Source: Streptomyces sp. NBC_01803
GTDB lineage: Bacteria > Actinomycetota > Actinomycetes > Streptomycetales > Streptomycetaceae
Assembly (NCBI RefSeq): GCF_035917415.1
Contig: NZ_CP109073.1
Span: forward strand, 3,246,501-3,310,500
Direction: 5' to 3'
Length of the DNA stretch: 64,000 nt
The notes below the pieces were generated by a model, which worked only from the letters and a program-made list of their open reading frames with translations, was not told the origin of the DNA and searched no databases. Shown here one piece after another: positions 1 to 9,816 of the stretch. Numbering within the stretch: position 1 is the stretch's first letter; every line of letters begins with the position of its first letter. Made by a program: the position numbers and the translations under genes.

Positions 1-474
1 CGGCTCGCCCTTGTCGGCGACGGACCCGACCGCGCGGCGCTGCGCTCCGCCGCCGGGCCCGGGGTCCTCTTCGCCGGGCACACCGACGAGATCCGGCCCT
101 GGTACGCCGCCGCCGACGTCGTGGTCCTGCCGTCCCGCTGGGAGGCGATGGCCCTGGCTCCCCTGGAGGCGATGGCCGTCGGCCGCCCGGTGGTGCTCAC
201 GGACGTCGGCGGCGCCCGCGAGAGCCTGCCGCCGGGGCAGGCCCCGTACTGCCTCGTGCCGCCCGGCGACCCGGCCGCCCTCGCCCACGCCCTGACCGCG
301 CTGCTGGCCGAGCCCGCCCGCCGCCGGGCGCTGGGTCGGCAGGCCGCGCAGCACACCAGGGGCTCCCACGACGTGCGGCGTACCGCCGCCGCGTACGCCC
401 GGCTCTACCGGCGTCTGGTGGACGGGGAGCCGGGCGAACCGGCGCCCGAGGCGAGGGAGCTCAGCAGGCCATGA
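1..474 (+). CDS. Glycosyltransferase family 4, C-terminal part (5' end outside window)
   Basis: The reading frame is open from the first base, so only about 157 C-terminal residues are present. They form the nucleotide-sugar-binding half of a GT-B fold enzyme: a LVGDGP-type strand-loop near the start, then PSRWEAMALAPLEAMAVGRPVV, the E-x7-E signature that contacts the donor sugar nucleotide, followed by the loop DVGGARE. The family transfers a sugar from an activated donor to a growing glycan at the cytoplasmic face. Neighbours (deacetylase, second family 4 enzyme, Wzz remnant) suggest exopolysaccharide synthesis. Its stop overlaps a possible ATG at 471. Donor and acceptor cannot be deduced. 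Confidence 0.85.
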   Translation, partial: RLALVGDGPDRAALRSAAGPGVLFAGHTDEIRPWYAAADVVVLPSRWEAMALAPLEAMAVGRPVVLTDVGGARESLPPGQAPYCLVPPGDPAALAHALTALLAEPARRRALGRQAAQHTRGSHDVRRTAAAYARLYRRLVDGEPGEPAPEARELSRP

Positions 475-780
475 GCACGGAAGGCATGACCGGCACGACT
501 CGTGCGGCATCCGGGCGGCGGCGGCCGGGGTCGCGCGCGGCGGGGCGCTGATGGCGCTCGTCCAGCTCCCGGTGGGCGCGCCGGCCGCTCCCCTGCCCGC
601 CCTCGCCTCGGCTGCCTGCTCGTCCCCGCCGTCTTCGCCGCGTGCGCCGTGGCGCTGCGGGTGCCGGAGGCGTCGCCGCTCACGTCGGCCGCGTCGGCCC
701 CGTCGGCCGCGTCGGCCCTCCGCGGCCTGCCAGCCCTGTCCGCCCTCAAGGAAAGGCTCGACCATGCGCGTTGCCGCTGA
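471..780 (+). pseudogene. Possible frameshifted small gene between the glycosyltransferase and the deacetylase
   Basis: No single intact gene is convincing here. Coding-like third-position G/C moves from one frame (ATG 471 to TGA 551) to a second (from ATG 551, about 60 bases) and then to a third (about 610 to TGA 780). The last part reads as a hydrophobic stretch followed by ...LSALKERLDHARCR and overlaps the deacetylase start by 17 bases. One reading is a short membrane protein of the polysaccharide operon with two frameshifts. The alternative is untranslated spacer of high GC. I do not recognise the product. Confidence 0.3.
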
Positions 781-1549
781 CCCCGCCGCCGGACCCGGCC
801 TCAGCCCGATGTGGCTGCTGATGTACCACTCCGTCTCCTACACCACCCCCGACCCCAACCGGATCACCGTCACGCCCGACCGGCTGCACCGGCAGCTCGC
901 GTGGCTGCGCCGCAACCGGCTGCGCGGTGTGTCCGTGGGCGAGCTGCTGCGGGCCAGGGCCGCCGGGCGCGCGGGTCGCATGGTCGGGCTGACCTTCGAC
1001 GACGGCTACCGCGACTTCCTCGACACGGCCGTCCCGCTGCTGCGCGGACACGGCTGCACGGCCACCGTGTTCTGTCTGCCCGGCCGGCTGCACGGCAGCA
1101 ACGCCTGGGACACGGAGGGCCCGCGCAAGCGGCTGCTGAACGCCGACGGCATCCGGGCCGTCGCGGCGGCCGGGATGGAGATCGGCTCGCACGGGCTGCT
1201 GCATCAGTCGCTGCCCGGACTCGACGCGGACGCGCTGGAGCGGGAGATCGCGCGCAGCCGTGAACTGCTGGCGGAGATCACCGGCGGGCCGGTGCGGGGC
1301 TTCTGCTACCCGTACGGCGCGGTGGACCAGCGGGCGATCGACGCCGTGCGGGCGGCGGGCTACGCCTACGCCTGCGCGGTCGACCCCGGCCGGCTGACCG
1401 GGCAGTTCGCGCTGCCGCGCGTCCACGTCGGCGAGCGGGACAACGCGGCGCGGCTGCGGCTGAAGCGGCTGCTGCACCCCAGGCGCCGCCGCCCGCTGCC
1501 GCCGCTGCCCGCCCCCGCCGAGTCGGCCTGGTCGAACGAGGCGTCATGA
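764..1549 (+). CDS. Polysaccharide deacetylase (NodB domain, carbohydrate esterase 4)
   Basis: The 261-residue product has the hallmarks of the NodB/CE4 fold: LLMYHSVS near the N-terminus, the metal-binding TFDDGYRDF motif (catalytic base Asp, metal Asp) and GSHGLLH (HxxxH-type metal ligands), then FCYPYG. The family removes N-acetyl groups from N-acetylhexosamine polymers using a divalent metal. The ATG at 764 is chosen because it is preceded by a purine-rich AAGGAAAGG site at about 748-756; the same frame is open further upstream, but that part is Arg-rich and unlike the family. There is no clear signal peptide, so it may act on a cytoplasmic lipid-linked intermediate. It overlaps the next gene by ATGA and is probably co-translated with it. 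Confidence 0.85.
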   Translation: MRVAADPAAGPGLSPMWLLMYHSVSYTTPDPNRITVTPDRLHRQLAWLRRNRLRGVSVGELLRARAAGRAGRMVGLTFDDGYRDFLDTAVPLLRGHGCTATVFCLPGRLHGSNAWDTEGPRKRLLNADGIRAVAAAGMEIGSHGLLHQSLPGLDADALEREIARSRELLAEITGGPVRGFCYPYGAVDQRAIDAVRAAGYAYACAVDPGRLTGQFALPRVHVGERDNAARLRLKRLLHPRRRRPLPPLPAPAESAWSNEAS

Positions 1550-2640
1550 GAAAAGCGCTGCACGTCATCACTGGACTCGGACTCGGACTCGGCGGCGCGG
1601 AGCGGCAGTTGCGGGCGCTGCTGCGACGGCTGCCGCTCGCCTGCGATGTGGTCACCCTCACCCATCCCGGCTCCGTCGCCCGCGAACTGCGGGCCGACGG
1701 GGTGCGGGTCGCGCACCTCGCCATGGCGGGCAACCGCGATGTGGGCGCGCTCCCCCGGCTGGCGCGGCTGATCCGCGACGGGCGGTACGACGTCGTCCAC
1801 ACCCACCTGTACCGGGCCTGCGTCTACGGCCGTGTCGCCGCCCGCATGGCCGGGGTGCGGGCCGTGGTGGCGACCGAGCACTCGCTCGGCGCGCACCGCA
1901 TGGAGGGACGCCCGCTGACGCCGGGCACGCGGGCGCTGTATCTGGCGACGGAACGGCTGGGCGCGGCGACCGTGGCCGTCTCCGCGACCGTGGCGGGGCG
2001 GCTGCGCGCGTGGGGCGTGCCGGACCGGCGTATCCATCTGGTGCCGAACGGGATCGAGTCGGCCCGTTACCGCTACGACCCCCTCGCGCGCGCCGCCGTC
2101 CGGGCCCGGCTCGGGGTGCCCGCCGACGCCGTGGTGGTGGGCGGGGTGGGGCGGCTGGTGCCGGACAAGCGGTTCGACGTGGTGGTGCGGGCCGTGGCCC
2201 GGCTGCCGGAGAACGTGTGGCTGGTGCTGGCCGGTGCGGGTCCGGAACGGGCCGCGCTGGGCGGGCTGGCCGGGCGGCTCGGGCTCACTCGGCGGCTGGT
2301 TCTGACCGGCGGCTGCCCGGACGTTCCCGGGCTGCTGTCGGCGTTCGACCTGTTCGTCTCGGCGTCGGCGGAGGAGACGTTCGGGCTCGCCGTGCTGGAG
2401 GCGCTGGCCGCCGGACTGCCGGTGCTGCACGTCACGTGTCCGGCCGTCGACGAGCTGCCGCGCCGCGAGGCGCCGGGCGCGCGGCGGGTGGGGGCGGGGG
2501 CGGCGGAGCTGGCGGATGCGCTGCGGGCCGAGTTGGCGCTGGGCGTGCGGCGGCTGCCGGTGCCGGAGGCGGTGCGCCGGTACGACATCGACCGGGCGGC
2601 GGACCGGCTGATGGCCGTCTATGAGGGGGTGTGCCGGTGA
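1546..2640 (+). CDS. Glycosyltransferase family 4
   Basis: A full-length 364-residue GT-B enzyme. The N-terminal domain carries GLGLGGAERQL, the glycine-rich loop typical of GT4 enzymes, and HTHLYRACVYGRVAARMAG. The C-terminal domain carries GRLVPDKRFDVVVRA, AGAGPERAAL and SASAEETFGLAVLEALAAG, the E-x7-E donor site. It probably adds a sugar to an exopolysaccharide repeat unit at the cytoplasmic membrane. The ATG overlaps the deacetylase stop (ATGA). Its own stop overlaps the GTG of a decayed Wzz-like gene, so the operon once continued. Substrates are not deducible. Confidence 0.88.
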   Translation: MRKALHVITGLGLGLGGAERQLRALLRRLPLACDVVTLTHPGSVARELRADGVRVAHLAMAGNRDVGALPRLARLIRDGRYDVVHTHLYRACVYGRVAARMAGVRAVVATEHSLGAHRMEGRPLTPGTRALYLATERLGAATVAVSATVAGRLRAWGVPDRRIHLVPNGIESARYRYDPLARAAVRARLGVPADAVVVGGVGRLVPDKRFDVVVRAVARLPENVWLVLAGAGPERAALGGLAGRLGLTRRLVLTGGCPDVPGLLSAFDLFVSASAEETFGLAVLEALAAGLPVLHVTCPAVDELPRREAPGARRVGAGAAELADALRAELALGVRRLPVPEAVRRYDIDRAADRLMAVYEGVCR

Positions 2641-2899
2641 GGGGGCTGGTGTGGTGGCGGCCGTCGGCGCTGTGCCCTGCTGCTGGGCATGGTCGGCGGG
2701 GCCGGGTACGCGCTGTTGGCCGACCGGTAGTAGGCGGCGAGCGGCCAGGTGCTGGTGACACGGGTGGCGGGCGCGGACCCGGCCGACGCCGTGGGGCCGG
2801 CGCGGGCGCTGGGGCGGGTGGCGACGGGTGAGGCGGTGCTCGGCACGGCGGTCGCCGACGCGGGGGTGCCGCCGGGACGCTGCGGGCGCGGGGACCGGC
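2637..2899 (+). pseudogene. Decayed Wzz-like chain-length/polysaccharide export protein remnant
   Basis: A GTG at 2637 overlaps the upstream stop (GTGA) and starts VRGLVWWR. A one-base frameshift near 2670 then moves the sequence to another frame, which reads ALLLGMVGGAGYALLADR, two adjacent TAG stops (2728-2733), and then ASGQVLVTRVAGADPADAV and RVATGEAVLGTAVADAGVPPGR. One hydrophobic segment followed by this pattern resembles the N-terminus of actinobacterial Wzz-type membrane proteins. The sequence stops being Wzz-like where the convergent SDR gene ends, so the 3' part is deleted. Frame, stops and truncation are seen directly; the family call is from memory of the family pattern. Confidence 0.6.
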
Positions 2900-3691
2900 T
2901 CAGTGGCCGCGTTCCGCGCCCCCGTTGACCTGGATGGTCTGGGAGGTGATGTGGCTCGCGGCGTGGGAGGCCAGCCAGCGGAGGGTCTCGGCCACGTCGC
3001 CGGGGGTGCCGGCGCGGGCGTTGAGGGTTTCGGCGACGCGGGCCTCGCGGCGTTCGGGGGGCATGGCCGGGCCGAAGAACTCGGTCTCCTCGATATAGCC
3101 GGGTGCCACCACGTTGACGGTGACGCCACGGGGGCCGAGGGCGCGGGCGAGGTCGAAGGCGTAGGGGTGCAGGGCGGCCTTGCTCGCCGCGTAGGCGCCC
3201 GAGCCGGAGCCCCGGTAGGCGGCGATCGAGCTGAGGAAGAGCACCCGGCCGCCGGGGGAGGCGAGGCGGTCGCGGAGCGCCTCGGTGAGGAGGACGGCGG
3301 TGAGGGTGTTGATCCGGAAGGCGACCGTCCAGTGGTGGGCGGCGGCGGCGAGCGGGTCGCCGGTGTCGTCGGCGTCGTCGGCGTCGTCCGGGCGGGGTTC
3401 GAGGAGGCCGCTGCCGCCCGCGCTGTGCACGAGGACGTCGACCGTGCCGAAGCGTTCCGCGACGAACCGGGCCACGCGCGCGGCCTCGGCCGGGTCCGTG
3501 AGGTCGGCCGGGAGGGCGACGGCGTTCCCCACGCTCGCGGCGGCCCGTTCGACCACTTCGGCGCGGCGGCCGATGAGAACGGACGTGTCGCCGTCCCGCG
3601 CGAAGGCCCGTGCCGTCGCGAGGCCGATGCCGGTGCCGCCGCCACTGATGATCACTGTGCGTCCCGCCATGCCCGGACCGTACCCCGTCAC
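2900..3691 (-). CDS. Short-chain dehydrogenase/reductase
   Basis: A classical SDR of about 260 residues. SGGGTGIGLATA is the TGxxxGIG cofactor loop, HSAGG replaces the usual NAG motif, and SSIAAYRGSGSGAYAASKAA provides the catalytic Ser and YxxxK. VAPGYIEE and QTIQVNGG are typical C-terminal SDR elements. An Arg pair after strand 2 (IGRRAEV) favours NADP(H). A short DDADDADD insert, encoded by a 9-base repeat, lies between the cofactor and catalytic regions. The GTG at 3691 overlaps the kinase stop (GTGA), implying coupling; an ATG at 3670 is an alternative that loses only seven residues. It is the last gene of the cyd-kinase direction. Substrate unknown. Confidence 0.85.
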   Translation of the reverse strand: MTGYGPGMAGRTVIISGGGTGIGLATARAFARDGDTSVLIGRRAEVVERAAASVGNAVALPADLTDPAEAARVARFVAERFGTVDVLVHSAGGSGLLEPRPDDADDADDTGDPLAAAAHHWTVAFRINTLTAVLLTEALRDRLASPGGRVLFLSSIAAYRGSGSGAYAASKAALHPYAFDLARALGPRGVTVNVVAPGYIEETEFFGPAMPPERREARVAETLNARAGTPGDVAETLRWLASHAASHITSQTIQVNGGAERGH

Positions 3692-5271
3692 CGGGGCACT
3701 TGCCAGGTCACCCGGGTCCCCGTGCCGCCGGGTCCGGGGCCGATGTCGGCCGAGCCGCCGAGCGCCTCGGCGCGCCGGGCGAGGTTGCGCAGACCGCTGC
3801 GGCGGGCCCGGTCGGCCGGGACGCCGACGCCGTCGTCCGTGACGGTCAGCCGCACCGCGTCCCCGGACGCCGCGTCGACCGTCACCTCGACGCGGGAGGC
3901 GCGGGCGTGCCGGGCGGCGTTGGAGAGGGCCTCGCGCAGCGCGGCGACCAGGTCGCGGGCGACGCCCTCGCCGATCAGCGCGTCCACCGGGCCGGTGAAG
4001 GACACGGACGGGCTGAAGCCGAGGGTCTGGGCGGCGGTCCCGGTCTCCCGCAGGACGCGGGTGCGCAGCGACGTGGGCGCCTCGTCGGGCTGCTGCTGGA
4101 GGGCGAAGATCGCGGTGCGGATCTCCTGGATGGTCGCGTCGAGCTCGCGCGTCGCGGTGTCGATGCGGTCGCGCACGTCGTCCGGGGGGTCGGCGCGGCG
4201 GGCGCTCTCCAGGGTCATGCCGACCGCGAACAGCCGCTGGATGACGAGGTCGTGCAGGTCTCGGGCGATGCGGTCGCGGTCCTCCAGGACGGCGAGCTGC
4301 TCGCGGTCGCGCCGGGCCCGGCCGACGACGAGGGCGAGCGCGGCCTGTTGGGCGAACTGGGTGGCCAGGGCGCGCTCGGGCACCGTGTAGGGCGCGGCGC
4401 CCGGCGGGCGGGCGAGGGAGAGGGCGCCGAGCGGGGTGCCGTCGGCGGCCAGCGGCAGCAGCATGCTCGGGCCCTGCCCCTGGGCGAGCCCGGTGACGAG
4501 CCGGGGGTCGGCGGCCGGATCGTCGACGAAGACCGGCTCGCCGTCCAGCACCCGGCGGGCGGCGGGGCTGTCGGCGGGGACGGTGCTGCCCAGCAGTCGG
4601 GCGGCCTCGGCGGCGGGGACCGAGGAGGCGGCGACGACTTCGAGGTCGCCGCCGGGGGCGGGTTCGAGGACGGTGCTGGTGACGGCCTCGGCGAGCCGTC
4701 GGGCCTGCTCGGCGACCACGGCGAGGGTGTTGTCCTCGTCGGCGGAGAGCAGCGCGGTGGACAGCTCCAGGCTGCCGTCCATCCAGCGGGCCTGCTGGCG
4801 GACGGCCTCGTGCAGGCGGGCGTTGCCGATGGCGATGCCCGCCTCGGTGGCGAGGATGCGCAGCATCTGGCGGTCCTCGTCGGTGAAATCCCCGTCGGCG
4901 CCCGTGCCCGTGCCGGTGCCGTCGGTCCTGGCGGTCACCTGGAGGACGCCGAACCGGACGCCGTGCACCGGGACCGGCACCAGGAGGGTGCCGGCGGTCT
5001 GTCCCGGGGGGCCATGCCGGGTGCCGTCGAGCAGCATGCGGATCAGCGGGCCGTCGCCGTCCGGCACGGGGTCGCGCCCCTCCCTGACGAGTCGGCCGAC
5101 GCCGTCGCCGTCCTCGTTGAGCACGGCGAGCGCGGCGTAACGGGCTCTGGCCAGCTCGGCGGCGGTCCGCACGATCCGCTCCAGCACGGCCTCCGGCGCG
5201 ATGTCGCCGCCGATGGCCTCCATCGCCCGGAGCAGCCGTGGCATCTGCCGCATGCCTGTGAGCGTAGTCAC
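3688..5271 (-). CDS. GAF-domain sensor histidine kinase (NarL-partner HisKA_3 type)
   Basis: A soluble kinase of about 527 residues. Two GAF domains fill roughly residues 15-170 and 190-320. The dimerisation/phospho-acceptor helix RIARDLHDLVIQRLF has the phosphorylated His near residue 340, and the HATPase lobe has EALSNAARHA (N box) and DDGVGV (G1 box). This is the architecture of DevS/DosT-type kinases, which sense oxygen or redox state through a GAF domain. No haem ligand can be assigned by eye. The GTG at 5271 lies 7 bases after the cydDC stop; an ATG at 5253 is an alternative. The position suggests co-transcription with cydABDC. No response regulator is adjacent. Confidence 0.88.
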   Translation of the reverse strand: MTTLTGMRQMPRLLRAMEAIGGDIAPEAVLERIVRTAAELARARYAALAVLNEDGDGVGRLVREGRDPVPDGDGPLIRMLLDGTRHGPPGQTAGTLLVPVPVHGVRFGVLQVTARTDGTGTGTGADGDFTDEDRQMLRILATEAGIAIGNARLHEAVRQQARWMDGSLELSTALLSADEDNTLAVVAEQARRLAEAVTSTVLEPAPGGDLEVVAASSVPAAEAARLLGSTVPADSPAARRVLDGEPVFVDDPAADPRLVTGLAQGQGPSMLLPLAADGTPLGALSLARPPGAAPYTVPERALATQFAQQAALALVVGRARRDREQLAVLEDRDRIARDLHDLVIQRLFAVGMTLESARRADPPDDVRDRIDTATRELDATIQEIRTAIFALQQQPDEAPTSLRTRVLRETGTAAQTLGFSPSVSFTGPVDALIGEGVARDLVAALREALSNAARHARASRVEVTVDAASGDAVRLTVTDDGVGVPADRARRSGLRNLARRAEALGGSADIGPGPGGTGTRVTWQVPR

Positions 5272-5278
5272 GTCCGCC

Positions 5279-8200
5279 TCATGGCGACAGTCGGTGCGCG
5301 GCGAGGGTCGGTGCGCGCTCGCGGTCCAGCAGGGCGCGGAACGGGCCGTCGGCGGCGGCCAGCTCCGGGTAGGTGCCGCGCTGCACGGTCCGGCCGGCGT
5401 CCAGGACCAGGATCTCGTCCACGGCGTCGAGGCCGGTCATCCGGTGGGTGATCAGCACGGTGGTCCGGCCCTCGGTGGCGGCGAGGAGGTCGGCGATGAG
5501 CGCGTCGGCGGTCGGCAGGTCGAGGTGTTCGGCGGGCTCGTCGAGGATCAGCACGGGGAAGTCGGCCAGCAGCGCGCGGGCCAGCGCGAGGCGCTGGCGC
5601 TGGCCGCCGGAGAGGCGCGCGCCGTGCTCGCCGACCGGGGTGTCGAGTCCGTGTGGCAGGTCGTTCACCCAGTCGAGCAGCCGGGCGGCGGCGAGGGCGG
5701 CGCGGAGGGTGTCGTCGTCGGCGCCGGGCGCGGCGAGGCGCAGGTTCTCGCGGAGGGTGCTGTCGAACAGGTGCGCGTCCTGAGCGCACAGGCCCACGTG
5801 GCGGCGGACGGTGTCCCCGTCCAGCGCGGTCGCGTCGGTGCCGCCGAGGCGGTAGCTCCCGGCGGTGGGGTCCAGGAAGCGCAACAGGCAGTGGGCAAGG
5901 GTGGTCTTCCCGGCGCCGGACGGGCCGACGACCGCGATCCGGCGGCCGGGGGTGAGGTCGAGATCGAGGCCGCGCAGCGCGGGCGCCTGAGGCCGGGCGC
6001 CGGGGTGGTGCGCGGTCAGGCCGCGCACGGTCAGCGGGAACGGGGTGGTGGGCGCGGGGGCCGGATGCTCCGGCTCGCGGACGGGCTCGGGGGCGTCGAC
6101 GACGTCCCGCACCCGTTCGGCCGCGCGCCGCGCGCGCTGCCGGTGCTGGACGGCGAGGGGCAGCCCGGCGACCGCCTCGAACGCGGCGAGCGGCACGAGG
6201 ACGACCGTGGCCAGCCAGACGCCGTCGAGGCGGCCGTCGGCGGCGGCGGGGACGCCCACCCGGGCGGCGGCGGTGACGGTGAGCCCGGTGATCAGGGCCA
6301 TCAGACCGCTGCCCAGCGCGGTGACGGAGGCGGACCGGGCGGCGAGCGCGGTGAGGCGGGCGTCGGCGGCTCGGACGGCGGCGTGGCGGGCGGGGAGGGC
6401 GCCGGCGACGGTGAGCTCGGCGGTGCCGGTCAGCAGTTCGACCGTGCGGGTGGCCAGCTCGCCGCGCGCGGGGGCGAGCCGCCGCTCGGTGCGCCGCGCG
6501 ACGGCGGCGGCCAGGGCCGGGACCCCCACCCCGGCGGCGAGCAGACCGGCGCCGAGCGCGGCGCCCGCGCCGGGCAGCAGCAGGCCGGTGAACGCGACGG
6601 CCGCCGCGCCCACGGTCGCCGCGGCGACGGCGGGCAGCAGCCAGCGCAGGAAGTAGTCCTGGAGGGCGTCGACATCGGCGACCACCCGGGAGAGCAGATC
6701 GCCGCGCCGGGCCCGGCCGAGCCCGGCCGGGGCGAGGCGCTCCAGCCGCCGGTAGACGCCGACGCGCAGGTCGGCCAGGACGCGGAGCACGGCGTCATGG
6801 CTGACGAGCCGCTCGGCATACCGGAAGACGGCCCGCCCGATACCGAACGCGCGGGTCGCGGTGACGGCGACCATCAGGTAGAGCACGGGCGGCTGTTGGG
6901 CGGCCCGCGAGATGAGCCAGCCCGAGGTGGCCATCAGGCCCACGACGCTCCCCAGCGCGGCGGCCCCCAGCAGCGCGGCGAGCGCGAACCGACCCTTGCG
7001 TGCCGAGCCCGCGGCGCGGACCCAGGCGAGGGCGTCGGCGGTGCGCGGGGCCGCGCCCTCGGCGGAGGCGGGGGCCGGGGCCGGGGCCGGGGCCGAGGCG
7101 TCGGGCCCGGGGGTGGGGGCGGCAGCCGGGGCCGGGACATTCGGCCGGTCGGGTGGCGCCGTCACCTGTTCGGCCGCCCCAGCCGGGCTTGGTTCCACGT
7201 GAAACCCCACCCCGGCCGGGCTTGGTTCCACGTGAAACATGCGGTCGGCCGCGGCCAGCAGGGCGGGGCGGTGCGTCACCAGGAGGGCCGTGCGGCCGGT
7301 GGTCAGGCGGTGGATCGCCTCGACCACCTCGGCCTCGGTCGTGCCGTCGAGGGCCGCCGTCGGTTCGTCCAGCAGGAGGATCGGGCGGTCGGCCAGGAAG
7401 GCCCGGGCCAGTGCCACCCGCTGGCGCTGGCCCGCCGACAGGCCGGTGCCGCCTTCGCCCAGCCGCCGGTCCGGGTCGAGATCGGCCGCCGCCGCGTCAC
7501 GCAGCGCCTGGCCGACCGCCTCGTCGTCGGCGTCGGGGCGGGCCAGGCGGACGTTGTCCGCGATCGTGCCCGCGAAGAGGTGGGGGTGTTGGGGGACCCA
7601 GGCGAGGTGGCGGTGCCAGGCGGCCGGGTCCAGGTCGGCCAGGTCCCGGCCGCCGATCAGGACGCGGCCGGAGGTGGGGCGGACCAGGCCGAGCAGGGCG
7701 GCGAGCAGGGTGGACTTGCCGCTGCCGGAGGGGCCGGTCAGCGCGACCGTCTCGCCGGGGGCGACGGTCAGGGTGGTCTCGGACAGGGCGGGGGCGGCGC
7801 GGTCCCTGTGGCGCACCACCACGCGGTCGAATGCCAGTGCGGGTGAGGCGGGGACCGGGGCCGTGCCCCGGGCCGGGGGCTCGGTCTCCAGAACGGCGAA
7901 GACCTCGGCCGCGGCCGACAGGCCCTCCTGGGCCGCGTGGAACTGGGTGCCGACCTGCCGCAGCGGCAGATACGCCTCGGGCGCGAGGATCAGGACGACC
8001 AGACCGGTGTAGAGATCGAGGTCGCCGTGGACCAGGCGCATGCCGATGCCGACCGCCACCAGCGCCACCGAGATCGTGGCCAGCAGCTCCAGCGCGAACG
8101 ACGACAGGAACGCGATCCGCAACGTGCGCAGGGTGCCGCGCCGGTGGTCTTCGGTGATGGCACGGATGTTCTCGGCCTGGGCTTTGGCTCGGCCGAAGAC

Positions 8201-8802
8201 CTTGAGCGTGGCCAGCCCGGAGACCACGTCCAGGAAGTGCCCGGAGAGCCGGGCGAGCCGCCGCCACTGCCGGTCCGTGTGGGACTGGGTGGCCCAGCCG
8301 ATCAGCGCCATGAACAGCGGGATCAGCGGCAGGGTGACCGCGATGGTGGCGGCGGAGATCCAGTCGTCGGTGACGATCCGGGCCAGGACGGCGACGGGCA
8401 CCACGGCGGCGAGGCCGAGCTGCGGCAGATACCGCGCGAAGTACCCCTCCAGCGCGTCCACGCCCCGGGTGGCCAGGGTCGTCAGCTCGCCGGTCGGGCG
8501 CCCGCCGAGCCACGCCGGGCCGAGCCGGGTGGCGTGGCGAAGCAGCCGGACGCGCAGCTCGGAGATGACGGCGGCGCCGGTGCGGTGGGCGGCCCGCTGG
8601 CTGAGATGGGCGACCAGGCCGCGCCCGGCCGCCGTGGCGGCGAGCACGGGCAGCGGCGCGAGCGAGACCTCGGTCACGGCCGTGGCGATCAGCACGGCCT
8701 GCGCGATGACCAGGCAGGCGTCGGCCAGGCCCAGGGCCACGGTGGCGGCGAGGAAGCCGCGCGTGGCCCGGGCGTGACGCAGGAGACGCGGATCGACCGG
8801 CC

Positions 8803-8806
<4 letters not shown>
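5279..8806 (-). CDS. cydDC: CydD-CydC fusion, ABC exporter needed for cytochrome bd assembly
   Basis: An 1175-residue protein made of two complete ABC half-transporters in tandem. The CydD half (about 1-520) has a six-helix membrane domain, Walker A GPSGSGKST, signature GLSAGQRQR and Walker B LLLDEPTAAL. The CydC half (from about 590) has GPSGAGKTT, LSGGQRQR and LILDEPAEHL. CydDC exports thiols such as cysteine and glutathione to the periplasm in E. coli, and is required to mature the bd oxidase. The frame is open far upstream into cydB/cydA, but MRPVDPRLLRHA at 8806 overlaps the cydB stop (ATGA) and is the proper start. The Pro/Ala-rich linker (about 520-590) encodes a duplicated FHVEPSPAG peptide, which is the translation of two parS sites. 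Confidence 0.93.
7192..7205. promoter_or_regulatory. parS centromere site (ParB binding), copy 1
   Basis: GTTCCACGTGAAAC is the reverse complement of GTTTCACGTGGAAC, the Streptomyces parS consensus, with no mismatch. ParB binds such sites, spreads from them and organises the origin region. In Streptomyces the sites cluster around oriC, including inside genes. This copy lies in the coding sequence of the CydDC linker and specifies part of FHVEPSPAG. Confidence 0.9.
7225..7238. promoter_or_regulatory. parS centromere site (ParB binding), copy 2
   Basis: A second perfect GTTCCACGTGAAAC, 33 bases (eleven codons, three helical turns) from the first and in the same orientation. The surrounding bases (GGCCGGGCTTG- before each copy) are duplicated too, so the pair looks like a tandem duplication of a parS-containing segment within the cydDC linker. 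Confidence 0.9.
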
Positions 8807-9798
<992 letters not shown>

Positions 9799-9816
9799 CG
9801 CTCGCTCCTCGCGCCG

